In this document: positions 25,301-36,684 of the stretch, piece by piece
How positions within the stretch are numbered: position 1 is the stretch's first letter
Layout of the letters: every line of letters begins with the position of its first letter
NCBI GenBank assembly: GCA_963082975.1
Contig: OY720344.1
Location: 66,120,546-66,184,545 of the forward strand
DNA length: 64,000 nucleotides
Origin: Labia minor
Taxonomy: Eukaryota; Arthropoda; Insecta; Dermaptera; Spongiphoridae
Direction of reading: 5' to 3'
Position numbers and translations under genes: made by a program
The notes under the pieces: model-generated
Seen by the model: only the letters and a program-made list of their open reading frames with translations
Database searches by the model: none
What the model was told of the DNA's origin: nothing

Positions 25301-28300
25301 CTTATGGACCGGGCGAATGTGATATTCCAAAAATAGCCAGATAGATAAAAAAGATCTTTATTGTGTGAGATGTAATGATAAAGGTCAAACTTTGAGGGTT
25401 GCCCGAAAATTATTTCATACAAGGAGAACAAAGATAAAATAAAGGAATCTAACAAAATATTAAGAGAGAAAAAATTAGAAATATAAATCATTATATTAGA
25501 TCTGATATTAGTTTCTCACAATTATTTAAAAATAATATGTATCATCAAACAATAACAACATTCCAAGTAACAATGATGTTAAAAATAATTCCAATAATAA
25601 ATAAAATAATGATTTACTAAACCTCATTAACAACATGCAATCTTGCATAATGAAAATGAGTGATAGTATTGAAAAAAACTCATTAGCCATTGTGAAATTA
25701 TTCGAAAAAATATCTCATTCGCCTTAAACATGAACAAAGTCCTAACAAATGATTTAAATGATTTAAAAGTAATCACAATTAATGTTAACTCTATCATATC
25801 GAATCAAAGACGTTATAATCTGTTGAATCTTTTAAAATTCGATCCAGACATTGTGTTAATAAATGAAACAAAATTAAATTCCAAGCATTTTATCTCATTT
25901 GAAAATTACGATATTATTAGAACTGACAGACCCAATTCGAGACAAGGAGGGGGAACTGCAATTATAATAAAAAAAAACAATTAAACACAATATAATAACT
26001 GAAATTCAAAATAAAAAATCTTAGAAACAACCATAATTAAACTTAGCCTAAAAACGGTAATAATCTCTTTATCATCGCAGCGTATCAACCCAGCCCTGGG
26101 ATCAAAATTGGGAAAGCTACTTGAAAGCGCCTCCGATCAAGAAAACAAAGGTAAAGGTTGATAATATGACACCTAATTGATATAATCGACTTGATTGGCG
26201 TTGTCCTTGTTTAGGACGAACAAAGTCAGAGGTTTTTTTTAAATATAAGTACATCATGTATCTATAAAATGCATATTATATTTTAATTAATTTATTAATT
26301 TTTTTACAACTATTAAAAATTGACTGATTTTTATTCAAACATAAAAATAGACAAAAGTTTTCCAAAATTGTAAAATTCTAATGAATTACTAATTAATATT
26401 ATAAATTTATAAAAAAAAACTATAAAAATTGTATTGTATTTAGGCATTTAATTGTTATTTTTTCCAACATTTTCAAAAATACTTTAGACGGAATTTTTTG
26501 TATTTGCCATATTCATAGTTATGCAATCAAGTTAGAAAACTACTCAACGCCTGTTATAATTTAATAAAAAAAAATCTATGAGTTAATAGGCCGAACCTAG
26601 TACTCAAAAAATAATTATTCTCTGAAATATGAACTTGACCGTAACATAATGTCCAAATGTGCCCAACTTGCCCTAAAATTAAAGTTATGTATTAATGACT
26701 ACAATTTTGTTTTGTTTGATTACTTTTACTTCTACATGAGACACAACTGCCCTTCCTGTCCTATTTAATTTTATGATATTTAATAAAATTCATTGAATTT
26801 AACTTTTAAAAAATATAAAAAAAAGTAAATGCTTAAATATTTACCTCATCCATTTCTGATTCAGATTCAAGTTCAGCTTCTAATCTTTCTGATCTTGTAC
26901 TTTTCTTATCCCTCATTGTTTTCTCAAATTGACTTCGATCTTGTATACTTAGTCTATCATAGTAACTTCTTCTTTCAGTTTGTGAAAATCTTTCACTTCT
27001 TCTTTCCATTTCATCTCTCCTCTCATTAAAACTTCTTCTTTCATTTTTCTTATTTTTCCCCTCTAAACTACCACCAGCACCAGTTGTAGTTTTTTCAGCA
27101 AAACTCTCTTCGTCTTTTACTAAAATGCTTCTTCTTTCACTTTTCTTTTCTAACATACTTTCATCCCCAGCATTCCCTCCCTCCATATCTTCCTTCAAGA
27201 TTTTATCACGTATGATTGTCCTAGTATCTCGTCTTTCATATTCCTCCTCTTCCTCTTGTTCCGCTTCCACATTCTCTTCTATACTGAATAAAAACATATT
27301 TATTTTTAAAACAATATTCTTAAAAGGGAGTTATTTTATTTTCATTTACATTTCTCTTTCAGATACCCATGGATAAAAATGATTATCAAAAATAGTTTCA
27401 GCCAACTTCTCCAATTTACTTTGGAATATTACTTGTTTATATTTCGTTTTAAATTTCTTTTTCATGAATGGTAATGAATAACCTGCCACTATAATTTTAG
27501 TATTTATCCCCTAAAAAATTATATATAATAAATATTAAAATAAAAATTTTATTTTTTAAAAAAAATAAAAAATAAAAAAAAAATTGAACTTTTATTTTTT
27601 TAGCATGTATTTCCATTTTATTCCATGTCGCTTTTAAAATTTCTTCTCTTTTTCGATTATTTCTCTCAATTTCATCATGAACCTCCTTCTCAGTTTCTTC
27701 AAGCATTTTTTTATATTCAACTTCCATATTAGCTTGTCGTTCTACATCCAAATCAAAATCTTCAAGTGGTAATTTTGCATCTTCCTCTACTTCAGCTAAA
27801 TTTTGTTCTAATAATTCTGCTGCCTAATAAAAAAAATGTTTAAGTTGTTTATTTATAAGCTTTTCGCTATTAGAATTTAAACAATATATATTTTTTCGAT
27901 TTCTTGTATTATTTAAGTTATTTAACTTTTTCGCCGTATGAAAATATATATACTAGTATATTTAAAATGTATTCAAAAGTATTGAGGGTTTTGATTATAA
28001 ATAATGATAAATCTCATTTTAAATATAAAATTAAAAGAAACATTAATCATAAATAAATTTAAGTACTGAAAATTTATACGATTATCCATTGAGAATGAGA
28101 AAATATTTTTATAGAATAGGATAATAATCAAATATTTAAGTAATATCTTACCTTATCTTGTATTTTTTTTACACCTTCAACCACTTTTTTTCGTAATAAA
28201 GCATTACTTATTTTCTCTTGCATCATTTTCATTTCTATTTGCAACATCTCCCATGATTTGACACTAATATTAATTTTTCCTGGTGCAGGTGGCTTAAAAT

Positions 28301-31300
28301 TCAACATAATATCCGAGCTATCTTCTGAGACTTCTTCAATATAAGGAACATGTGGAAAACTATAAAATCCATTAATTAGTAAAAAATACAGTTAAATTGA
28401 CGATATTTTTTTTATTTACTAGAAACAATTTTTAAATGAATAATTTTAAATAATTTGGATACATTGTTAACTAAATAATAAATACACGATGTTCATTTTA
28501 ATTCATTCATTAAACTTTATTATTTAAATATCATTATTATTATATCATTATAATTATTATTAGATAAATCAGTTTACATAGTTTTTTTTAAGAAAATTTA
28601 CCCCTTCTTTTTCTAAATTAATAACTTGATTTCAGTCACCGGTATGCATATGTACTGTGCGGAAAAATGTAAACGCCATGTGGGGGCTGTTGTCAGGCAA
28701 AGGTAATGGCCTTTCTCAACCGGTTTTCCCCTGAGATTTTTACATCACTATACCTACATTTTAACTTTTAATGACAAAATATTAAATTTTTTTTTTTTTG
28801 AAAAGCGTTAAATAATAGTATGAATATATATTGAAAAAATTAGAAAATAAACTATTGATTTACGTAATAAAAAATATTTAATGCCATTTAAAATAAAAAA
28901 ATTGGCTCTGTTATTTTTTAGAACTATTCTCTTGATAGACAATTTGTTTACTATTCGTAATTACACAATATATTTATTATTTCAATAAATAAAAATTTCA
29001 GTGTTTAAATATTGAAGTGAATTATATAATTAAAAGCAATGTATTTTCTTTATTTTCTGTGATGGTCTAATATCTTAAAATTTTCTATTTTTATTTTATA
29101 TATGATTACAAAAAATACTTTAGTATATATTAGTGTATAAATAATCCTTAAAGAGTTTTTTATAACTTTGGAACTTTAATCAGTAAAATTGGAAGAATGT
29201 ATTTTAAACAAAGTATTGTACATTGTTAACTAAGACTTTTTACCACTTTCAGGTAGTATACAGATTCCCCGTTTAAAAGATTCCTCGACTTTTGAGAACC
29301 GACATAATTTTTGGTTTCTAGTGAAATGAAGTGCTGCTTGGCCAAGTCTATCGAACGAGAGCAGTGGAAGTCGAAAGGAGCAATGTCTGGTGAATATAGT
29401 CGGATAGGTAGGATATCTCATTGAAACACTTCTATAGTTTCCTTATTGGATAAGATTTAATATTATTAGCATAAAATTAGCATGACATTTAAAATTATTT
29501 TATTCAATGAACTGTGACCTGATTGCTTACTGTATATAAATTCTCTCTATATTGAATTAATATCAATATATGAAACGAATGTCGATATTTTATTACAACG
29601 AAATGAATATATAAAAGAAAGAAAATTCAAATTTATCTATCAAATTGTCAGTTTGGATTTGAAATAATTTTTATCGAATATTCTATCTCAATAAAATGCA
29701 ATCATATATCTTGATTGAACTTTGACAAAGGGGTTGTAATAAAAAAAATAGTTTTATTTAAATAAATACTCACTTAGTCTTTACACCAATTACGTTAGAA
29801 TCTTTTCCTATGCTCACAACATATTCGCAATGTTTATCTATAATACATTTTAATACACCCAATTCATAACGATGATGGGTTGAGACAAAACCTATTTTTT
29901 TAAAACTTGGTATACTATGCACAAAAATATCTCTAAAAATTAAATAAAAAATTAAGAATAAATTGTTCTCCTTTTAAAATAAAAATTAATGATATTTAAT
30001 TGATAATGATAAGGTGTATAAAGAGTAAAATCACTAACCCATCTATTGACCAGGTAAAAAGTATATTTTTATTAAACTCGTGAAGAGCAAGTTGACAGTA
30101 ACGTAATTGATGACCGGATTTATGTTTTGAAATTAAAAAAGAACGTTCACCCTATATTCATTATGAAATAGAATTAATTTTAATACTTATTTAATATTTA
30201 TTAGAAATTATTTCTTTAAAAGTAATTAAATTTATTCTCAACTCAAATATGTATAAATAAATTATTATTATATTTAATTACTCGAAATTCCGTTATATAT
30301 ATATCAAATGTTCGGTGGGGCATGCCAATAAAACTATTTACTGATGTATTTGGAAGATTTTCTAAAGAATGATAAGATTCTTTAAAATGAAACGACTTTT
30401 CTAAAATCATATGCACATTTTCCGGTTTTAATCGTAACATATCAATCTGATTTCCAGCATCACAACATTCTTCTGTTTTTTTTAATACAAATACCTAGAA
30501 TATATCATATTATTCAAATGTATAGAATAAAAGAGTAGTTTAACTTTTCACTCACCCTGTGAATCATTGTTTTAAAATCAGATTCAATTCTTAATGAAAT
30601 TGATATATAATTCAAATTAATAAAACCGATTACTTCTGGTTTAGTTATTAAGGACACCTCAAGTTATAAAAAATTAAATTATTTTAATTCTTCATTATAA
30701 TTAAGGATAGTTCAACCTTACCTTTATTACAAAAATTTTTGTAGTTTCAAAATTGCAAGTTACAAAAAGAGTAGCCTCAGAGTTGAACTTTCCAGTATCT
30801 AGTGGACTTTCACTCACATTTAATGTGGATATCATTTGAAATGATTCATTTAAATAGATCTAAATAAAAACACAACTAAATTATAAATATTATTATTATT
30901 ATTATTGGTCGAGAAGAATATCATGGATATACTAAAGATTCATATAGTTTATTTTTTATGGTCCAATTCAAAAAAATAAGAAATCATCTGGTGATAGTGT
31001 AACAATCGAAATGCGCTTAAATCAAATTTATTAAATAACATTATCAAATATTTTTAATATAAAAATAAATTATTCTTGGTAAGGTTTATAATTTTAAGTT
31101 TAATTTAATCGTATAAAATATTATGTTTATTAGAAATGAGACCTAGTACACATTATAGTGGAATAATCACTAAACATACAATTTACAATAATCATCATTA
31201 TCAAATGAATACTAACCTTGTAAAAATCCAATTGACCATCTTTTTGGCATAAAACAACGTAAGAATGTTTAGGACAGGAAACAATGTCCAAACAATTTTC

Positions 31301-34300
31301 AAGATTATCTAAACCCACCTTAAATACATAAAGGATTATTAAATAAAGTTATATATATTAATTTATTTTTATCATTAAATGTTTAACGGAATAGATTACA
31401 GAAAGGTGTCATACATCATCAATTAACTTACATTAACAATATTTCCTGTATTCTTTTCTATTACTAAAAGTTTTTTAAATTCAGACAGTGCCAATATAAA
31501 ATCTTGAATTGGATTCACCCATTGAATAGAAATGAAAGCATTACCTAAATCGTAAACTGTCTGAAACCACGGGGTATCATTTTCAATTAAAGGCTCTGTA
31601 AGTAACATTAATTCAGCCTATAAACAAATGAAATAAAAAAAAACAAATTAAAAATGTTTAATAGGTTCAACAGATAAATTAGCTAAAATGGTAGAATAAT
31701 AAAAATCATAAAAAGCATTTTTCAACATTTTTCAACCCCACTTCTCTAACTACTCACGGTTCAGCCAATTAATTCCTTATTATCTTTTTCTTTTGAACCC
31801 TAAATTAATTACAAGTACCTTAATATATATATATATATATATATATGTGCTTTTATTTTCACGATCTTCAAAAATTCAATATTTTAAATTTATATATTTT
31901 TTAAATTGTGCAACATATTTTATTCTATAAAATGATATTTATAACAAGTAGTGATATATATACTTAATTCAACAACTAACATGGGAAGTATTATAGAGAA
32001 ACCTTGATAAAAAATAGTAACTAATTTAAGTACAAATTTTAAAATTAAAAATAATAATAATAATAACTTTTCAATATTATTGAGAACACATAGTAAATTT
32101 AAATTAAATTTTTTTCAATCAAAACAGTCAAATTTTAAATAAAATATATAAATTATATTAATTATCTAATTATTTAAATTCTTAGTAAAATTTATTTATA
32201 TTTTGTACATATGTTCATATATTTTCAATTATCTATATATATAAAGGAGAGTGTTTGTATGTATGTAATTTGTTTACTTTTTTGCTGTCATAGAAACAAA
32301 AAAATTTAAATGCCTTATGCAACATGGTTAGGTAAATGAATTGGACTGGAAGAGGAGACATGTGATTAGAGAAATTGGTACAAAATGGATGAAAACCTTT
32401 TACATACACACTTTCAACGAAATACTATGTATCACTCGGGGGTACAGGGGGCGGAGCCCCCGTCTAGGTGTGAGGAGCGCCGAAGGCGCTCGGAGCAGCT
32501 AGTATTTTATAAATTGAGGTTATATGAGCCAACTTATTTTAATAAATATTGTATTTACTCATTGCTTGATAGTTCGTAGCGCAATTTCATATTGAAATTC
32601 TATTTTATTTATATTATATTATAAAATCAATGAATAGATCAAATTATTTAAGAAGATAATAATACAATTAGCAATCAAATATACACATTTTCCTTATATT
32701 TATAATATTGAAATCAATTTTGAGAAAGGTTTTTACTTTATTCCCAATGTGTCAAAAAACACATTTCAGTGCATTCGTGTATAACGCAACTCTTATTATC
32801 ATTAATTCTCTACAATAGATCAACATACTAGTTTTTTCGGAATTCCCGTTAAGATCAAAATTTGAAAAATGTTATCCCGGTCTATTGAGTCATATGCTAG
32901 TTACTTGTATCTATAAATAATTGGTGAACATAAATATTGAATTCGCCTTTTTTTTCTAATATTTGCCTCAATGAAAATATCTGATCTAATGTTGATCGAT
33001 TTGGCCTGAATCCACATTGATATTCTCCTAATAGTTCCTCTGCATATGATCGTAATTTTAATAAAATAAGAATTGAAATAGAATTATAATCAAACAGAAT
33101 CTATTAACTTACATATTCGCTGGCCGCATATAATTCTTTCTTTTTAGGAATGAATAAAATCGAATTAATATTGCATTGTGATAGAGATTCCCATTTCATT
33201 TTCCATTGATCGTTTTCAAAAATATAAACCTAAAAAATAATAGACGAAGGTTATACCAATATTCCAATTAATAGTTTATTTAACCCTTTTAAAATCTTTC
33301 TATGAATTAATTATCAATTTATTTTTCTTCACTTGATATGAGTGAATTAGAATAGATACAAAATAAATAATTTTCAGACTCACTCTTCCAATATTTCCTG
33401 GACTAAAGACATAAAATGAATCATTTTTATATATTGACAAAAGAAATGTTTTTCTTTCAACTTCATCATCTTTGTCATGTTTTGTTTCTTCCACTTCGTT
33501 TCGATCTGGATTATGATATATCTCTCTGACAGTTTTATCAGCTTCTAGCTATAATAATAATAATAATAATTTTAAATTGTATTCAAAATTTTTCTTTATC
33601 TTACCTGATAAATATCCCCATATGATCCAATAATATATAAAGTCACGGAACTCCATATCATATCGGTTACTTCGTCATTTGGAAGTTCCAAATTCCATTT
33701 CTGTGTATACCAAACTTTTCCTACACAATACAACTCCCAAACGAAAAATTTATTTTTAAGAAATGAATACATAGCCCAAGTCAGCACACCGGGTACAATA
33801 TACTCCATAGGAGCCCTGTAGCAAAATAATATTATTATTATACTTTAAAGAAAAAATGATCATTTTATTTATTAAATGATTAATAAAACAAATTTGGAGT
33901 GTCTCCGCAAATTTGAAATGGATTAATTAACATATATTATATTTAAATTAAATTAATTATTATTAATTAAATTATAAATTAAAATTAATAAATAAACGCG
34001 TATTTGGCTCTCTGTTGATGGTACCACGTCACGTGCTGGCTCGTGATTGCCAGTCAACGTGTTAAAAAATTAATTCCGGTACTTTCAGCTATTCAATCAA
34101 GTTGAAATTCTATAAATAGCAGTTTTATAGAATTTTTAATCATGTGAAAAAGTATCAAACTTATATCTTTATTTTTACGGTCACTTTAGAGGAAAAAATA
34201 TCAAAACGTTGTAGGTAATGATCCTCTTCCGAAAGAGCTACATTTCTCAAAAGTTGATAGAAAACTATTTTGAATAATGCCCGTGTACCAAATTTCATTA

Positions 34301-36684
34301 TTCTAGCTAAAACCGTTTTTGCGAGATCTTGTCCACACACGCACGCACACACACAGAGACAGAGAGATAGAGAGAGAGAGAGAGAGAGCAGACAGACAAA
34401 CATTTTTCTCAACCTTAGTGATAATGGCTCAGGGCCCTCAAAACGTATAAACACATCAATATCTCGACATCGAAATTTTTTGGCGAGATATTAAAAAAAA
34501 AATTAAAAATCGCTACTCAAACAAATTTTTACTTTTTTATGTAAAAACTTTTTTCTTATTTATTTATTTATTTATGAGTTATTTATGTCAATATCAAGTA
34601 ATATATTTTATTCTTGTAAATTTCGCGACGAGCCTTAATATCATATAAATAGTTTAGTGTAGTGAATTAAATTGATTGATTTAATTTAATTTAAAGTTTA
34701 TATTTTTAGAACATTTAAACAAAATCTTGTTTTTAAAAATGTTTTTTATTTATTTTATTTATTTAAACCTTTTCATTTGAAACTCACATCAAGGATACCT
34801 TAAAACAACTTCATCACTTTTATTAGGTTTAGATTGATGTGATATTTTCTTTTTTATTTTATTCTCATCAAACGATTTCATTTGATACTCAGATCATGAA
34901 AGTGCATAAAAAAATAATTAAACCTCCATTGAAGAGATATTGGATTTAAAATGCCATCATTTGGTTTATCATCCAAACTAAATGTTTATTCAAAATTTCA
35001 GTTTAATTATTTGAAGATAACTTATTAAAATTCAGTTGCTAGATTTGACCCGAATATACAATCAAAATAACATTCCGTTTTTTTGTGCCGAGCTCATATC
35101 AATAACAATTTTTCCCAAATACATATTTTAATATTCAGTTGCAAAAAACGAAGATATCAGTAGATCATCCATTTTCATATTATCAAACAAAAAAATTAAA
35201 TGAAAACATCCTTAGTCTTTTTATTTAATATTGTCTCATTAATAAAGTATAAAAATAGATAAAGAAAAGTTTAGCTGAATCCCTTGTCGAGTTTTTATCC
35301 TAATGGTTCAAAGACTTTAAATTTATATATAAAGAAAAAATTTATTATTTAATTATATACTATAATTTGTTACCTTAATGCCAAATGATGATAAATAAAA
35401 TTAGTTACGAAGGCATAAATTAGTTCGGATGTTTTCCAATTCCATACGGTAATTTTTGCATGAGGAATACCCGCTTGTGCTACCAAAAGTTCCCAGCCGA
35501 CGAAAGCGAGATCCACATACTCAAAAGTTTCTGTGTCTCTTTCTAGATTTAAATATATAAAACAAACAAATATAAAAATAAATACGGGAAATAAAATAAT
35601 TTTTAATTTCATACCTATTAATGAGTTGATTATTTTTAAATCAGGATAATCGACCACCTCTAGATGAGGGTTGTGTCTTTTTTGAGAAAAAGCCCAGATT
35701 GGAAGTTCCGGGTGGGCAGCCAGGCATCCAATTCCATCTTTAATCATTGTATTGGCGGCAAAAACATTTTCCATTTTTGTGCCGAGCTCATAAAACTTGG
35801 CTATACTTGAACTCCAAGTGACAAGCACTCCTTCTTGATAACCCATATAAACGATTTTTTTAATCCCAGAGAAACGAACCCACCTAATAATAATAATAAT
35901 TAATAGAGAAAATTGAAATATATGTTGAGTTTAGATTGTTGCAATCAACAAAAGTTTTGCTTTTGGTATATTAATTAGAAAGTACCTGGAACACCGAGAT
36001 ATTGCTAGACCCTTTAAAAAATATTTATTACAATTATTAAATGTTACATCATTGCATCAATCTGATTAAAATGAATAAAAAACTTGGGGTCCTCAATAAT
36101 AATAAATAATATTTTAGTTAAAAAATATTAAAAATTATAAAACTATCTAAAAATTAATTAATAAAACAACAATGAAGAAAATATAAATTAGTAATTTATA
36201 TTAATAAAAAATATACGCGAAAATAGAAAAAACATAAAATTAACTAAAAAATTTATAAGAATTATATGTTATGTTATTTTTTTATAATGTTTAAATTTAT
36301 TTTTAATTTTTCATGTTTCAGGATTGTATTATTTATACAAGTTAATTATTTAGTTAGATTTAATAAATTTTTGGAATTAAATATGCTTTTTTGGAATTCA
36401 TAAAAATTTCAAGAATACTTTATAGAAACTAATAGTCAGAGATTTAAAGCCCATGTCCAGGAAAGAACTAATTTTTTAATTATATTTCAGAATTTTTTTT
36501 TTTTATTTTCAATAATAAAATAATTCATCTTATTTGTACTAATATGAATGTGAATCAATAAATTTAGTAAATCCATAATTATAGATGGCAATTTAATTTA
36601 CATGACTTACAATGTTTCGGATACATCTTCAATATAATCTTCTTCAAAAAGATCATTTTCATTAAATAAAAAATCATCTGTCAT
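13392..36684 (-). CDS. CFAP43: Cilia- and flagella-associated protein 43
   Basis: Axonemal WD-repeat/coiled-coil protein of motile cilia and sperm tails; in this family it acts with CFAP44 at the tether of inner-arm dynein. Thirty exons (5' to 3'): 36684-36611, 35883-35615, 35542-35374, 33815-33605, 33548-33384, 33229-33113, 31617-31432, 31318-31217, 30859-30722, 30657-30556, 30494-30282, 30151-30039, 29932-29774, 28359-28152, 27823-27590, 27510-27350, 27283-26845, 22971-22798, 22718-22470, 20412-20218, 20131-19985, 19522-19368, 19028-18834, 18001-17764, 14985-14833, 14504-14385, 14309-14166, 14014-13913, 13792-13605, 13533-13392. Total 5262 nt, 1753 aa (human protein 1665). Residues 1 to about 670 are WD-like (AFVGWELLVAQAG, ITVWNWK); the rest is mostly coiled coil. 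The best family matches are NKELD...EIQRIKEKNERI, RERALMKMMNGVLEIRWEDE and RRRPRMAP. Exon 17 is a charged, ERRS-rich insert. The paralogue CFAP44 is the main alternative. Confidence 0.9.
15377..15465 (-). mobile_element. Helitron 3' end, minus strand
   Basis: On the minus strand the sequence ends CAG-CTAG-T (CTAG at 15377-15380). It has the same GGGGGCGGAGCCCCC palindrome (15416-15430) and a decayed version of the terminal hairpin seen in the copies ending at 8893 and 32502. The segment upstream of it on the minus strand is a LINE piece, so either the Helitron carries LINE DNA or the two are independent insertions. Confidence 0.6.
15471..15965 (-). mobile_element. LINE 3' fragment, minus strand
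   Basis: The minus strand encodes, with breaks, the same C-terminal segment as the LINE at 40440-41800. This includes FRVFENRIL, YGPKKDE, GEWRR and, further upstream, residues matching EINS.KTK. Stops and frameshifts are frequent. It is a 5'-truncated relic of that LINE family, nested in the pogo-like element. Confidence 0.7.
18285..18700 (+). mobile_element. Penelope-like element fragment (reverse transcriptase)
   Basis: At 18490-18680 the plus strand encodes a reverse-transcriptase core typical of Penelope elements: FCQKSTYFIYDKKIYKQKEG, then CAMGSPLSPVFANIFMEDFE. Translation stops at 18679. The 18285-18440 segment before it matches 19139-19240 and resembles the terminal repeat of such elements, with a self-complementary ACTGC...GCAGT core. 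The YxDD box and GIY-YIG endonuclease are absent, so the copy is short and dead. It is in the CFAP43 intron between exons 23 and 24. Confidence 0.8.
19139..19345. repeat. Penelope terminal-repeat relic with inverted ends
   Basis: The left part (TTATTAAAGGAATTTTTATT, then CACCACATATTTGTATAAT) recurs inverted at the right end (ATTATACAAATATGTGGTG, then TTCCTTTATAA). The centre carries ACAACGTTTCAACGTGCTTA, as in the Penelope fragment at 18350. It also holds an inverted pair, CTTGTCCCGACTCAAG and GCTTGAGTCGGAGCAA. No coding capacity. Confidence 0.65.
20977..21606. repeat. Dispersed repeat family C, copy 2
   Basis: About 630 bp matching 12656-13307 along its whole length, with small indels. It lies in the CFAP43 intron between exons 19 and 20, about 8.3 kb from the other copy and in the same orientation. 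Open frames on the minus strand across it (near 21435-21738) are by-products of the repeat. Confidence 0.85.
22985..23240. repeat. GC-richer patch and perfect hairpin in CFAP43 intron 17
   Basis: 23020-23180 is strikingly richer in G and C than its surroundings (blocks such as GGCCACCGGTGGCTGAC and GTGTGGCCGATGTGGCCC) and is probably a transposon relic of unknown type. Next to it, 23196-23213 and 23218-23235 form a perfect 18-bp stem around a TCCC loop (ATAAAGAAGCTCAATAAA and its complement). Confidence 0.5.
23316..23752. repeat. Foldback/MITE with arms about 150 bp
   Basis: The left arm (ATGGTAATTGTACA..., GATGGATTTTGATAAAACTT, AACTTTCCTTAAGAAGTA, then CGCTTCTAGTTTACAAGAT) returns in inverse order ending at about 23752. 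A few base changes and a TATA length difference separate the arms, and the spacer is about 120 bp. No coding capacity. Inserted in the large CFAP43 intron 17. Confidence 0.85.
23850..24215 (+). mobile_element. LINE 3' fragment (second family)
   Basis: The plus strand encodes, across frameshifts, the familiar C-terminal tail of a LINE polyprotein: KIFGPVRDN, TGEWRE, then the open frame 24001-24210 with GKRPRRRPTIRWMDGVRNDL, WREKTKDRSLWSQI and C-terminal SS. It ends in short GTAAA/GTAAG tandem repeats (24205-24225), as 3' tails of RTE-type elements do. 5'-truncated. Confidence 0.8.
24600..26230 (+). mobile_element. Jockey-clade LINE fragment: Gag-like and endonuclease
   Basis: 25000-25344 encodes a Gag-like protein whose C-terminal half has cysteine clusters (CKNCQTLGYLAINC, then YKCCKCNNPYGPGEC) typical of Jockey/X-element ORF1. 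25730-25984 encodes the start of an APE-type endonuclease (ITINVNSI, DIVLINETKLN, RQGGGTAII), continuing with breaks to about 26140 (AAYQPSPG). Reverse transcriptase is missing, so the element is 3'-truncated or disrupted. It is sense-oriented, hence opposite to CFAP43, and lies in its intron 17. Confidence 0.8.
26230..26844. other. 3' part of CFAP43 intron 17 sequence, nothing recognised
   Basis: AT-rich non-coding DNA between the LINE fragment and CFAP43 exon 17. No repeat, RNA gene or exon could be supported. Confidence 0.5.
28653..28752. repeat. Short MITE (family D), copy 1
   Basis: About 100 bp. The left end reads GGAAAAATGTAAACGCC and the middle TTTCTCAACCGGTT. The right end has TTTACATCACTATA. 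Two other copies are at 44782-44890 and 52428-52540. TA-flanked, CACTATA-type inverted ends suggest a Tc1/mariner-mobilised MITE. Confidence 0.75.
29230..29430 (-). mobile_element. mariner transposase C-terminal relic
   Basis: On the minus strand one frame reads PDIAPFDFHCSRSIDLAKQH and another SFKRGICILPES, matching the (S)PD.AP.D.H motif and the C-terminal ...GI..LPE.W.K segment of mariner transposases. The two parts are in different frames and stops intervene. This is a dead 3' fragment inside CFAP43 intron 13. Confidence 0.5.
32232..32502 (+). mobile_element. Complete short non-autonomous Helitron
   Basis: Starts TCTATATATATAAAGGAGAG (32232), the TC-start form common in arthropod Helitrons. 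It ends with hairpin GAGCGCCGAAGGCGCTC and CTAG at 32499-32502, and is inserted between A (32231) and T (32503). At 271 bp it has no Rep/helicase. The GGGGGCGGAGCCCCC palindrome lies about 50 bp before the end. It sits in CFAP43 intron 6. Confidence 0.88.
32755..33075 (-). mobile_element. LINE reverse-transcriptase fragment
   Basis: The minus strand encodes, with breaks, RSYAEELLGEYQCGFRPNRS, DQIFSLRQIL and AYDSIDRDNIFQILILTGIP, which align with the RT of the LINE at 40600-40870. Only about 100 codons remain. It lies in CFAP43 intron 6, between exon 6 and the Helitron. Confidence 0.8.
33896..34493 (+). repeat. Dispersed repeat family B, near full-length copy
   Basis: Runs from GGAGTGTCTCCGCAAATTTG to GGCGAGATATT. 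Internally it has CACCACGTCACGTGCTGGC-type DNA, a conserved AAATTTCATTATTCTAGCT block and a CA/GA microsatellite (34334-34390). Compared with the copy at 55983 it lacks the CACTCGACTATCT segment at the left end. The open frames over it are products of the repeat. It is in CFAP43 intron 3. Confidence 0.85.

Noticed and set aside
26829..27029. Plus-strand hydrophobic open frame opposite CFAP43 exon 17
   Set aside because: Same antisense artefact.
27125..27376. Plus-strand open frame opposite CFAP43 exon 17
   Set aside because: Ser/Phe-rich complement of the Glu/Arg-rich exon; splice phase supports the minus strand.
34161..34494. Open frames on both strands near 34.3 kb
   Set aside because: They lie inside repeat B and its CA/GA microsatellite; no homologue.
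13392..36684. Naming the WD/coiled-coil gene CFAP44
   Set aside because: Order of motifs around the N-terminal propeller and the RERALMKMMNGVLE segment fit CFAP43 better; the paralogue remains a lesser possibility.
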